DNA of 64,000 nucleotides, taken from positions 365,214-429,213 of the forward strand of contig RHHX01000001.1 of the NCBI GenBank assembly GCA_009884515.1. The letters are read 5' to 3'. The stretch's first letter is position 1; every line of letters begins with the position of its first letter. Shown here piece by piece: positions 24,647-36,809 of this stretch. Below the pieces are notes generated by a model. The model was not told the DNA's origin and did not search any database. It saw only the letters and a program-made list of their open reading frames with translations. The position numbers and the translations under genes were made by a program. Source of the stretch: Candidatus Mycoplasma liparidae (GTDB lineage Bacteria > Bacillota_I > Bacilli_A > Mycoplasmatales > Mycoplasmoidaceae).

Positions 24647-26305
24647 ATGAATAAAACAATAACTAGTATTAAAACTAAATTTCAAAACTTTTCAAGAGAA
24701 GATTTAAAACATTTAGTTATTGGTAAAACCTTAACAGGTAAAATGTTTAGAATTTTTGCTTTATTAATTTTTGTTTTATTGTTTTGTCTTTATTTACCAA
24801 TTTCATTTCAAAGTTTCTTTGATAATGGTTATGTTGATTATTATGATAATGCTTATCATTTAAAAATTGATAGCGGAATTTTTCGTTATGATTTTTTAGA
24901 TGCAATGTTTACTGTCTTTAGTACAGTTACTACCACTGGACTTGTTATTGGTGATACAAATGCTATCTTTTCCATTTTTGGTAAAGTTATTATTATGATC
25001 TTTATTCAATTAGGCGGGTTTGGAGTATTATTTTTCATCTTTATCTTATTCAGATTATTTAATTATAAGTTTGCTGAATTAATAAAACCTCAAAGCCCCC
25101 TTTTAGCCCAATTCAAAAAAGATGATAATGAAGATGATAATGAAAACATAAAAATGTTAATCAGATATTCTATTTGAGTATTTATTGTTGAAATTATTTT
25201 TGGACTTTTTTATTCCTTATGATTTTTATTAATGCCAGCTTTTGATGGAAATTTTTTTAACGGATTTTATGTTGAAACAGATCAATATATTTATTTATAC
25301 AATTCAACGCCAGATGCTTTTTTTGCAGGTTTTTTTCACTCAGTTTCAGCAATGAATAATGCTGGATTAAATATTATTAGTCATGCATCATTAGCTCCAT
25401 ATCGAAATGGAGTTAATACAATTCTTTTAATTATGACAATGATTCAATTTGTTATTGGTGGAATTGGAATCCCAATTGTTTATGATTTTTTCAAGAAAAT
25501 TAAAATTAAAAAAAAGACTTATTGAAATCTTAATAATGATACCTCAAAAAATAGGTATGTTATTAGAAAAAATTTAAATCATAAAATTTCTCTTTTTTCA
25601 AAATTATCAATGTCAAGTTATGCTATTATAACCGTTATTTCAATTCCATTAATTTTTATTTCAGAATTAACAGTTTTTGGTGCTGGTAGTAATTTATTAT
25701 GAAATGATACGACTTCATTTAATAATGATTTTGATAAATCAATTAATATTATTTTTCAATCGTTAAGTGTAAGATCTTCTGGATTTTCTACTTTTCAAAC
25801 TAGTAGTATTAATCCATCAACAAAATGAATATTTATTATTTTGATGTTTATTGGTGGTTCACCATCATCAACATCAGGTGGAATTAGAACAACAACAATA
25901 GCTATTTGTTTAATTAGTATTTATTCTAAATTCAGAGGACATAATGATGTTACTGCTTTTAGAAAGAGAATAAGTAGTTATAATATTCAAAGTTCATTTA
26001 CAGTAATTCTTTCAGGAATAATATTAGTCGGTTTTGGAGCAATAATATTAACCTCATATGATGCCACTGAAATTAATAATGAAGATTGAACAACATCATT
26101 ATTTCTTGTTACTTCAACTTTTGGTAATATTGGACTAACAACTGAAGATCCATATTTAGTTGGTGAACTTAGTCAAATATACATGATTATCTTAATGACA
26201 ATTGGACAATATTCAATTAGTCAAACAGCATTTCTAAAAGATAAACATACAAAAAATAAAAAACCTAATATTCAAGTTCTTTCCGAGAAAATAAAATTAG
26301 GTTAA
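24647..26305 (+). CDS. potassium uptake channel subunit KtrB/TrkH
   Basis: 552-residue K+ transporter of the Trk/Ktr superfamily with four imperfect selectivity-filter repeats: STVTTTGLV near residue 97, SAMNNAGLN near 235, SVRSSGFST near 375 and STFGNIGLTT near 492, each flanked by hydrophobic helices; the third-repeat helix has the GGSPSSTSGGIRTTT segment seen in KtrB. Works with a cytoplasmic gating ring (KtrA/TrkA), whose gene is not in this window. ATG 24647 chosen; the reading frame is open further upstream only through the dnaK terminator. Confidence 0.88.
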
Positions 26306-26314
26306 GATATTTGT

Positions 26315-26962
26315 TTATTCAATATCTGAAAAAGAATCAATAATATTCATACAATGGTCAATTGTTCTATCAAAATTTTTAGCAACAATAACTGCTTTAG
26401 AAATTTCAACTGTATCAAGTTCTTTTTTACTTTTAATATAATTAATAAAATTAAAGAATATTTGATTATAGTCATCTAAAAAAGATTTAAAAATTACTTC
26501 ACTTTTTTCATGCATTTCTGAAATTTCAAAATTATCAAAAATTTTAAAAATTTCTTCCATTGATTTAATTGTTAAATCTAAGAAGTCTGCAAAAAATGTT
26601 TTAAATACTTCATCTTCAAAACATTTAAGTTTCTTAATAGTAAATCTTGTGTATTTATAAATATAAGCATTTATTCTTTCAAGATCTTTAATAGAATAAA
26701 TAATGGCAATAAAGAGTCTTAAATGTTTTGTTTTTGGTTGGTGTTTTTGAATCAATCAAGTACATTCAGATAAAATATCTTCTGATCTTCTAAAAGCCCG
26801 TTTATTCATCAATTTAATTTTTTCATAAATAACATCATCATCAATTTTATTATTTGATGATTCATAAAGATATTTATAAGAATCAATAGTTTTTGAAAAA
26901 TAAAATTTTAAATTATCTAAAATATCCTTTTCATTTTCTTTTAATAATAAATAATTAGCCAT
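26315..26962 (-). CDS. phoU: phosphate signalling/regulatory protein PhoU
   Basis: 215-residue helical protein downstream of pstB. Two PhoU-type three-helix repeats are suggested by MNKRAFRRSEDILSECTW and KNFDRTIDHCMNIIDSF (the conserved E/D-R-x-x-D pattern appears in the second). In bacteria PhoU restrains phosphate import through PstB. Identification rests mainly on the pst context, helical make-up and length. One TGA Trp joins the two halves. It is the last gene of the pst operon and meets ktrB tail to tail with 9 bp between stops. Confidence 0.78.
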
Positions 26963-26964
26963 AA

Positions 26965-27942
26965 TTAACCTATTTTTCCATTAATATAATCATATGTCTT
27001 TTTTTCTCTTGGAGAAGTAAAAACATCCTTTGTTTTACCAGACTCAATAACTCTTCCTTCAAAAAAGAAAATAGTATTATCACTTATTCTTTGAGCTTGA
27101 GCCATTGAGTGAGTTACTATTATTACTGTAAATTTCTTTTTTAGTTCTAAAATAAGTTTTTCAATTTTAGAAGTAGCAATTGGATCAAGTGATGATGTTG
27201 GTTCATCCATTAAAATAATAGTTGGTTGAAGAGCAATTGTTCTAGCAATACATAGTCTTTGTTGTTGACCACCACTAAGTCCAGTTCCTGGTGCACTTAA
27301 ATCATCTTTAACTTCATTTCATAGGGCAGCACTCATTAAAGAGTTTTTAACGATTTCATCTAAAGTTTCTTTATCCTTAATTCCATGTGATTTTGGCCCA
27401 AAAGCAACATTTTCATAAATACTCATTTCAAAAGGTACCGGACTTTGGAAAACCATTCCAATTTTAGTTCTTAATGAAATTAAGTGAAGTTTCTTTGATT
27501 TAATATTTGTTGATTCAAAAAAGATGTTTCCAGTTTGACTACAACCCAAAATTAAATCATTCATTCTGTTTAAACATTTTAAAAAAGTAGATTTACCACA
27601 TCCACTAGGACCAATTAAAGAAGTAACTTTATTTTTTTCAATTTTAATGTTGATATTAAAAAGAGCTTGGTTTTCCCCATTTTTATATCAAAGATTTAAA
27701 TCTTCAACCTCAATGATGCTTGATTCATCAAAATCTTCTTTTTTATTTTCAATGCTATTTTTAATAAAATCAACATATTTTTTATAATTTAACTTTTGTT
27801 CAGAAGACATTTTTGCTTTATAAAATAGTTTTTTATTTCATCCTAAAGATTCAATAAAATTTAAAAGATCATTATCAAAAAGTTCAGAAAAAGGTTTTTC
27901 TAATTGTTGAATATTAAAAATCTTATTATCATTATTTTTCAT
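26965..27942 (-). CDS. pstB: phosphate ABC transporter ATP-binding protein PstB
   Basis: 325-residue ATPase of the phosphate importer. Walker A is [22 protein letters not shown] near residue 112, followed by the Q-loop [18 protein letters not shown], signature [17 protein letters not shown] and Walker [16 protein letters not shown], with H-loop [10 protein letters not shown]. The NRMND and TSSLDP patterns are diagnostic for PstB. An extra, Lys-rich N-terminal segment of about 75 residues precedes the ABC domain, as in M. genitalium PstB. It starts inside the 3' end of the permease gene (11-nt overlap). Confidence 0.95.
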
Positions 27943-30106
27943 ATAATTTTCTTTCTTGTAATTGATTCATTTTTAAATTATCAACATATTTAATTTTAAG
28001 AATTTTTTTATTATATTTGATAGCAATATTAATAAATTTATTTAATTTAAGATGATCAGCTTGTTCATGAGTTAAATATAAAGTTTTATTGATGATTTGT
28101 TGATAATAAACATCTAATGGAATTTTATCAAAACTTGAACCTAAGCTTTTATATTCTCTTATTTTATAAATAAAGACTTGTTTTCACTCTCGATATGAAG
28201 GAACAATCCCATAACCAATATAAATGATTAATAAGATAATTCCAAAAGATACAAAGGCACATTCATAACTAATATCATTAGCCCCTTCTAAATTGTTTGA
28301 AAATATTTGAGCATAGATTCTTGTTGTTAATGTTTGACCAGGATTTAATAAACCAACTGTTGAAATAGATGATAATCCTGCTGTTAAAAACAGCGGTGCT
28401 GTTTCAGCCATAATCCTACCAATAGCTAAAATAACAGAAGAAGTTAAACTAGCATAAGCAAAAGGAATAACTATTTTTCAAATAGTTTCCATCTGGCCAC
28501 ATCCTAAAGAATAAGCATTATGTCTTAAATTCATTGGAACTCTTCTTAAAGCTTGTTCAAATGTTCTTACTAAAGTTGGAATAATAACTAAAGAAATAGT
28601 TAAGGCTCCAGCAAGTAATGATCTTCCCATTGTTCCAGAAGATGTTAAACCTAATAATTCAATAAAGAAAGCTAAACCAAACATGCCATAAATAATACTT
28701 GGAGCTGAACTTAGAGAATCATTAAAAAATAAAATCATTTTTTTAGCTTTATTTTCTTTTGAAAACTCATTTAAATATAAAGCTACAAAAAAAGCAATTG
28801 GCAATGCAAATAATAAACTTACAATAATAATAATAATAGTATTAATAATTGCTAATCCAGTTGTATCTCTACCAAATTCAAAAATAGTAGAATGAGATCC
28901 AGCTGAAGTATCAAAAACAACCGCTCCACCTTTAATTAAAATATCACCAATTATTCATATTAAAAATGAGAAGGAAATAAGAATTGAAATTCATTCCAAT
29001 ACTATTTTTTTGAAACTATATAAATTTATTAATTTATGATTAGTAATTCTATCATCGATATAAAAATTAATAGCTGATTCATTTTTGTAATTAAAATTCC
29101 TTGAATTTTTATACATCATTTTTTCAAAAGCAATTGAAAATAAATTAGGAAAATAGAGGAAGACTTCCCCTACTCTTTTTTCAAATCTGCTTCATTTAGT
29201 ATTTTTATGTTGCGTCCTTCTTGAAGTTATTAACATAACTACACTATTAGCAAATAAAATTATAATAAATAGCACAATTGCAAAGACATATAAAACACCT
29301 CTTAATTCTGGACCAATACTTTCTGAAAACATATAACTTGAAATAATAACTGCTAACGGTTTTAAAGCTGACAGAAAAAAATTGTCATCAATTGCCCCAT
29401 AATTATCAGCTGATAGAATCATTGATAAAGCCATAGTTTCACCAATAGCTCGACCTGTTGCAATAATTACTGCAATAATAATTCCAGAAGTAGCTTCTTT
29501 TCTATAAACCTTATAGATAGCAGCTGTTTTAGTTAAACCAAGAGCAGTTGGACCAGTTATTAAATTATTGGAAATACCATGATAAGCATTTAAAGTTAAA
29601 CTAACAATTGTTGGCAAAATCATAAAAGATAACATGATCATTGCATTAATAATGGTATATGGCGTTGTTGCTCCAAATGCTTTAGTTACAAACCAAAGGG
29701 AATTATAAGCAAAAATACCAAAGATAACTGATGGAATACCACTTAGTGTCGAAATAACAATTCGTGCTTTTTTCTGATATTTTTTATTCAGTCTGAAATG
29801 AATAAAAGTAGCAGTTTTAATTCCAATCGGACTTGCTATTATAACAGCTCCAATTGTTATTAATAATGTTATTGCCAAAGGATATCAAATTGAAGCTTGA
29901 TTTGAAGCTAAGTTAAATTCAAGACTACCAAAAATACTTGATCATCCATATTCCTGAATACCTGGAATTGCTGAATAAATAATAAAACCAATAATTATTA
30001 AAAATATAACTGCTAAAAATCAAGAGATACTAATAGAAGTTATTTTCCCAATTTTATCTGATTTAAGTTTTTTTTCAATAATTTTTTGCCGGTTTAAATC
30101 TAACAT
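27932..30106 (-). CDS. fused phosphate ABC transporter permease PstC-PstA
   Basis: 724-residue membrane protein with two permease domains in one chain. The first half (PstC-like) carries IGIKTATFIH, LSGIPSVIFGIFAYN and the loop ALGLTKTAAIYKVYRKEATSGIIIAVIIATGRAIGET; the second half (PstA-like) has ALPIAFFVALYLNEF, SAPSIIYGMFGL and LGCGQMETIWKIVIPFAYASLTSSVILAIGRIMAETAPLFLTAG. A soluble linker of about 90 residues joins them near residue 310-400. The same fusion exists in M. genitalium. It begins 1 nt after pstS stops and overlaps pstB, so the operon is tightly coupled. Confidence 0.92.
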
Positions 30107-30107
30107 A

Positions 30108-31325
30108 TTAAACTATTGCGCCATACCCTCTATTTTGATCATCAACTGCTTTAATAATCTCAAAATCAGTAACTCAAAAATTATTTCCAATTTTCATACT
30201 ATTTATTTGATTAGGAGTTAATTTAATTCAGTGAGGAATTTCTTTACCAAACATTATTTCATCTTTTGGATTAGGCATAATAACTCATTCAATGAATTTT
30301 TCTAAAGGACTATTTTCAATATTTTTAAGACTTATAATTGCATTAGCTGATGTAAATCAATTATAAGTATTAGGAATATTTTCTTTTTTCAAATCAACTT
30401 TTTTATATGTAGCAATTTTAAAACCAGCATCTTCAATGTATTGTTGATTAGCAAAAATAAAATATGAAGAAAGATAAATCATTGTATTATCTTTACCACT
30501 TAAACTAAATTGTCTTCAAGCTTCTACATTTGATTCAGATGTTGCTACAACATTACCAGTATAATCACCTGTTTTTAAAATTCTCCTAACTTCAATATCA
30601 TCGGGAGAAGGCTCGGGATCGGGAGAAGCTGAAGTTGGATTTAGATTAGTATTTTCAAAAAAATTAGTAGCAGTTCCAGAAGCAACAGTTCCACCCGTTC
30701 TTGAAAAAGGGGTTAAAATTGGAGATTGATTAGTTAAAGAAACATCATCTTTGAGATATCCAGTTAAGTCAGACATCTTTTGTGGTTTAAGGCCAGAAAA
30801 TACTCCAAAAAGTTTGTCAATATTAGTTTCATTAATATCTAGATTAACGTCATTATTTAAAGGCTTATAGACAATTCCAATCGCATCTCATGCTATTGTG
30901 ATAGTTTTTATTTTATTTTCTTCTCAACTGTCATAATATTTTACCTTTACTTTATCAAGATTATCAATCCCATTATATGGAATTAGGTTACTATCAGTAG
31001 CTGGAGCCCCAGCTTCTGATTTTTTAATTCTTCTAGTAACATTACCAATTTGTTTAGAACCTTTAACAATTGATTGGATACCAACACCACTACCACCAGC
31101 TTCAATCATTAATTCAGTTGATGGTTCTTTTTTTGAATATTCATTAGCTAAATCATTCATTAAAGGAAATAAAGCAGTACTTCCAGCAGAAGTAATAATA
31201 CTAATACCAGTAAAGTTAACACTGGTTAAAATAATTGTTCCTATAGCAGCAACACCAAAAAAACTAATAGCAATTAATTTGCTTTTGCTTTTTATTTGTT
31301 TTAAAAAATTAGGCACTTTGTTCAT
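30108..31325 (-). CDS. pstS: phosphate ABC transporter substrate-binding protein, PstS-like
   Basis: 405-residue binding protein, first gene of the pst operon. Phosphate-binding signatures: ITSAGSTALFPLMNDLANEY near residue 56 and IEAGGSGVGIQSIVKGSKQIGNVTRRI near 82, then SRTGGTVASGTATNFF near 208. The N terminus is a single hydrophobic helix after KSKSKLIA and contains no lipobox Cys, so it is probably membrane-anchored by this helix. A Pro/Ser/Asp/Glu-rich insert (SASPDPEPSPDD) interrupts the fold near residue 232 and is encoded by unusually GC-rich repeated DNA. Confidence 0.85.
30601..30628. repeat. short GC-rich direct repeat inside pstS
   Basis: TCGGGAGAAG occurs at 30601-30610 and again at 30619-30628; it encodes the Pro/Ser/Asp-rich loop of PstS and is clearly richer in G than the surrounding AT-rich DNA. 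Confidence 0.6.
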
Positions 31326-31389
31326 AAATTTTATTACTATACATATAACATAAAATAATTAATTTATAATAAATAAAATAGGAGAAAAA

Positions 31390-34300
31390 TTGATAAATCT
31401 TTTAAAAAGTATTTTTAGATATATTTTTAATAAGAAAATCTGATTGATAGGTTTAACTTTTTTATTGACCCTATCACTTTCAATCTTTATATCAACAACT
31501 TTTCTTTCTCAAAATTTAAGAGAATCTTATTATAGTTTAGTTGAAAAAGGAAACTTAAATGACATTACTATTTATGAGCGATATGCAAGTACTTATAACA
31601 AAGAAGGTATTAATCTAGAAGGTGAAGAAGCTAGAAAAAAAAATCAAGAAGAATTTTTAAAAGATATCGTTTTATACATTAATACTGTTCAAGAAAATGA
31701 TCCAAATTTTAAAATTTCATTTAATCAATCAGAATCATTAGAAATTGGTAACAACAACAACAACATTCTTTTCAAAATAATTAAGTCTGATTTTAGTGAT
31801 GAAGTTAATAAATTAGTAATTAATACAGGTAATCATTTACCAGCATCATCAATTGATTTTAATAATCTGTTAATTAAAGCAAGTTGAGATGCTGTTTTAG
31901 ATCCCAATCAAACACCAGCAAAGATGAGATTAAAACTTTTAGGTGTTGTTGCAAGTTCTAATTGAACCGATAAAAGTATTCAAGATACAGCTATTAAAAT
32001 CTTTAATGCAATAGATAAACAAGATCCAGCATCACCAATTATCATACATTCTGATATTAAAAATTGACAAACTTATACTAATCCAGATTTAATCAAACTA
32101 GGAGCTTTTATTGGTGTAAGTCAAATCGTTCTAAAAGGGTTTTTAAATAATTTTGAATCATGAATTAATCCCAAAGGCATTGGTCCTACTTTATATAACC
32201 CACCATCAAATATAGATTTTAAAATGAATTTTATTTTCAAAAAAAAATTATTTGGGGTTCCTCTTCCAATTCCTATTGTTGGATATTATGAAGATTTTTC
32301 TAATATATCAGCTGTTATTCCTGATTATTCTTTAGTAAATTTTAATAAAAAAGTTTTACCAGAAAACCTTTATTCAGAATATCAATCTTTACTAAACAAG
32401 CAAAAATCTCTTGGTAATAATTTAGCTCAACAAAGTGAATTTAAAACATTTTTTAATAAAGTTCCTCTTCAAAATAAAATCTCAGTTGATAATACTAGGT
32501 ATTTAATACTAGGTACCGGTATTACTCCTAATTACATGTATCCTATTATTAACTTTGAAAATTCAATTCCAAATCCAGATAATGAAATGTTGGTTTATAC
32601 ACCTAATAGTGGTTATGAAAGAGCAGTTTATTCCTTTAGAGACAATCCTACTGAAAATTATATTGTTATGTCAATTAATTCAAAAAATACTACTGCTGGA
32701 GATATTAATCGACAAAATGTTTTAATACATGAAGCTATTAATGAAATTAATGAAATGTCGATACAATATATGGCTTGACCAGGAGAAATTAAATCAACAT
32801 ATTTAGCTAGTGATACTAATAACTTTTTAAGTCCAGCTCCCTTAAGATTAGATTTTTTACCAAAACTTTTAGATGTTCAAAGTGGAATTACAATTAGTTT
32901 AACTCTTTTTGTTTTAATCGGAAGTTTTATTTTATGTATCTTCTTTGTTAGTAAATTTATTAAGGATAATAAATCTGTCTTAGGAATTATGTTGGCTAAT
33001 GGACTTAATAGATGATACATCTTATTATCTGTTTCTATAATTGGAATTATCCCATCATTTATTAGTGGAGTAATCAGTTTTTTTATTGGCACTTTTACTC
33101 AAGAATTGCTATTTTCTATTTATGATAATTTTTGATTTAATACAATTCAAATTCAAAGTTTTTCAGTGCTTTGACTTTTAGGATTAATTTTTCTACCAAT
33201 GATAATAATGGCAGTAATTTCAGTAATAGTTGTTTTCTTTAAATTTCAAAAACAATCAGTTGTTGAAATGATGGAAAACAATTCTGAATATCGAGTTTCA
33301 ATTATTTCAGCAAGTATTAAAAAATTATTTGCTCATACACCAGTTTTAGTTAGATTTAGAGTTTCTGTTGCTTTTGCTTCAATTTCAAAAACAATCTACA
33401 TTACAATAATGATAGCGATATCAACACTAATGATTACAATGTCAGCGTCAACAACTAATATTTTTGGAATAGCTAAAACAAGAACTAGTGATGTTAAAAA
33501 CTATGATTATTCTTTTGATTTAGCATCTCCAACAAAACAAGGGGGACAATACTTTAGAAGTGAACCTAGTAATTTAGGGATTTCTATTGTTAATCCTAAA
33601 AATGAAGTTCTTAATAACTCAGCAATTAGAGAATCAGATTTTGCTGCAGTTAATTATCGAGAATGAAAAGGTTATGATCTTCTTAATTTGAGTGTTTATG
33701 GTCAAAATAACTTTGGATTATTAGGTGGTGCTCACTTTCCATCAGTTAATGATGCAAGCGCTGAAAATACTAATATGTTATTTTTAAAAAATATTGTTCA
33801 GCACCAAACAGCTTTAGATATTAGTATTGCTGGAGTTAACCCCTTTGATATTGTTAGTTCTTTAGCATCAGTTAATATTTTAAATATTATGGATGAAAGA
33901 GTAGCTAGTTTTTGAAATAAAGCAATCAATGACAATAGAATGTACCGATTAGAACCTTCAAACCCAGAATATGTTCCAATTGAACCTTCAAACCCAGAAT
34001 ATGTTCCAGAATTTTATTCTCAATTTTCTGGTCTTGAAAATCCTGATTTTTTTAATTATGAAAAGGTTTCAAATAAAACTGTTGCTAAATCATTAATTGA
34101 AGCTAATGGAACAACTACAACAAATAAACCAGTTTTTGATTTTGTTTCAATAGAAGAACCAGAAATAATTGATAGTACTTTTGCTAAACGAAAGTTTCAT
34201 ATTAACAATGCTGAAAACCCTCCTCAAGCAGGTCAACCAATTTGACCAAAAACTGGTTGATATAAAGTTAATAAGGAAAATTTAGCTACTATATTTGAAT

Positions 34301-35718
34301 TACAACAATTTTTTGTTTGATTTTTAACAAATACATATTTAGATCCACTTTATCAAGATGATCTATATCAAATTATTTTTAATTATGTTCCAATGTTAAA
34401 AAATGATATTTCTTATACTTACATAGATTTTGAATCAGCTTCTTTAGATAAAACAAATACACAATCATTTATAGCTAAAGGAATAAATTTAGATAGAGTT
34501 ATCGATCCAACTACTAATTCTACTATTTCTGTTCCAAATCTATTTAATGATGTAAATAAAAATTTGAATCAAAAATTACAATTACAAGTCCCTGATGAGG
34601 TTAACCATCCAAAAAACTTTAAAGTTTTAATAAGTGAATCAGTTAAATATAAATATGACTTAAAAATTGGAGACAAAATTAAAATGACTCCTAAAAACCA
34701 TACTGATCGATATTTTGATAATTCAATAATTGACTATGAGTTTGAAGTTGTTGATATCTTTAGTAGTTATTATGGTGATGATTTCTTTATTAATCAAGAT
34801 GTTGCTAATGAATTATTAGGATATAATGTTTCAACGTTTAATACAAATTCTTATTACATTGCTAAGAAAGAATTTGTGGATAATAAATGAATTATTACTA
34901 ATGAAGATATAAAACCTTTTAATGGTTTCTTTTCATTAAGTGAAACTCATCCAATATTAACTTCAACTAGTGCAACATATTCATATTCAGGATTATATCC
35001 AGCAATTGATCGATTTAGTCATAGTGAGAAATTTACATCAATTTTAAATTTCTCACTAAAAAGCCAAACATCAATAGTTCCAGATCCTTTATTAGATTAT
35101 GATACTGCATTTTATGCTAAACAAGCAATCATGAAGGCTCTTAATTATGATGATATTAATAAGTTTAATACTTATTTAAATAGCTTTGCTAATCCAACGC
35201 TTAGAAATACAGATGTACTTAATCAGATAATCAATGTTTATGGATCATCAGTATTTTCATTAATGAATAAAAGGACTGAAGTTAGTAATAAAACTAGTGG
35301 GATATTTGATACTTCTGAAAATTTGATTCATTCATTAGAAACATTGTTATTTGCAATTTTAATTTCAATTAGTTTATTAACAACATTAATAATGCTAATT
35401 GATTTAATTGAAAATTCATTATCAGTTGCAGCATCATTAAAAGCACTTGGTTTTAGTGATAGAAGTAATATGGTTTCATTCTTATCAGCGTTCTTTCCTC
35501 CATTAATATTAGGAACAATATTAGGATTTTCATTAAGCAGTGTCTTTATTAATTTCTATATAAGTACAATCTTTAGTATTTCATCGATATATTTACCAGT
35601 GATATTAAATCCTTGATTATTATTAGTTTCATTAGTTATTAATGGATTAATGGTTTTAATTATTTTAGGTTATGGTGTTTATAAATTTAAAAATGATGAT
35701 ATTACAAAATATATCTAA
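31390..35718 (+). CDS. large FtsX-type ABC transporter permease
   Basis: 1442-residue membrane protein read through many TGA Trp codons. Layout: an N-terminal helix (WLIGLTFLLTLSLSIFIST), a long extracytoplasmic region of about 450 residues, three helices near 500-620 (ITISLTLFVLIGSFILCIFF; MAVISVIVVFFKF), a second soluble region, and a C-terminal set (LETLLFAILISISLLTTLIML...AFFPPLILGTILGFSL; WLLLVSLVINGLMVLIILGYGVY), the arrangement of FtsX/MacB permeases that export lipids, peptides or drive wall/lipoprotein processes. Mollicutes carry comparable giant permeases paired with an ATPase, but no ATPase is adjacent. TTG start after AGGAGA. Confidence 0.75.
33952..34008 (+). repeat. in-frame 30-bp tandem duplication
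   Basis: Two copies of GAACCTTCAAACCCAGAATA... (33952-33981 and 33982-34008, 27 nt identical) give EPSNPEYVPI-EPSNPEYVP in the extracytoplasmic part of the FtsX-type permease. It looks like a recent slippage duplication. Confidence 0.85.
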
Positions 35719-35745
35719 AATTCATATTTTTGTTTAAGTAATAAT

Positions 35746-36716
35746 ATGAAAAAATTAGAAATAGAATTGGTATGGTATCAATGGCTACAAGCAATAGTTT
35801 TGCTAATGACTTTTACATTTAACATTATGGCTCAAGAGGATATGGTGAAATTGGTTTAATTATTCTTGAGGCAACAGGAATTAGTCCTGAAGTAAGAATT
35901 AGAGAATTACATTTAGGTATTTGAAATGATGATCATATTCTTGGTTTAAATAAAATTACTAATATTATTCATGATGCTAATGCTGTAATTAGAATTCAAT
36001 TATGTCATGCTGGTTCAAAATAAGAAAGAAAAAATACCACAATTCGAGCAACTACTTACTATAAACAATTGGATTAATCTAAATTAAGAATCATGAATGA
36101 TGATGATTTTAAAATTGTTGAAGAACAATTTGTTCAAGCTGCTAGAAGAGCAAAAGAAGCTAGTTTTGATTTTGTTGAAATTCATGCTGCTCACGAATTT
36201 TTATTAAGTGAAATGCTTCATACAAAACTGAATAAAGTAAATTCTATCAAAAGATATTTTAGTTCAAGCAAAAGGTATTATCAATATTTTCAAAAGAATC
36301 TATAATGAATTAAAAATCCCAATTGGAATATAGAAGCATCATTTACTGATAATAGTGTTGATGTAAATGAATATGAAGCATTTATTAAAGTAATTGATGT
36401 AAATACATTGAATATATTAGTTTTACATTAGGTGAAACTCTTAGTAGAACAAATATTGATGAAGAAATAAGAAAAGCAGACACTCATTTATTTAGATTAC
36501 CTATTGTTAAAAAAATAAAAGAATTTAGTAATAAAAATATCTTTATGGATGGTAATGTTTCTACTAGAGAAGATATTGAGTTAGCACTTGAAAATGGTGT
36601 TGATGTTGTTTTTAGTAGGAAGATAAATTTTAGCAAATCCTAACAAAGTTATTTCAAAATTTTTATATCTTAATTTATTTAATAGTAAACAATACCATGA
36701 ACAAAAAAATCCTTGA
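35746..36716 (+). pseudogene. NADH:flavin oxidoreductase (old yellow enzyme family), decayed
   Basis: Remains of an OYE-family flavoenzyme spread over several frames. Recognisable blocks in order: NRIGMVSMATSNSFANDFYI, HYGSRGYGEIGLIILEATGI with RELHLGIWNDDHI, IRIQLCHAGSK, QFVQAARRAKEASFDFVEIHAAHEFL (the HAAH substrate/flavin region), TLGETLSRTN, and NIFMDGNVSTREDIELALENGVDVV, then GR-ILANPNKVIS after a further frameshift. TAA stops break it near 35834, 36020, 36076, 36303 and 36430, and at least three frameshifts are needed. No functional product is expected. It separates the permease from nfo. Confidence 0.85.
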
Positions 36717-36766
36717 TTTAATTAAATATATTAAAGAGCAAAAAAAAATAACAAATAGAAAAAATA

Positions 36767-36807
36767 AATAAAAGAACTATTGAAATTATTCAATAGTTCT
36801 TTTATTT
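36767..36807. terminator. bidirectional terminator between OYE pseudogene and nfo
   Basis: AAAAGAACTATTGAA/TTCAATAGTTCTTTT stem with A-run before and T-run after; ends nfo on the - strand. Confidence 0.82.
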
Positions 36808-36809
36808 AT

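Noticed and set aside
33952..34008. CRISPR-like repeat
   Set aside because: Only two adjacent units with no spacer, in frame inside a gene.
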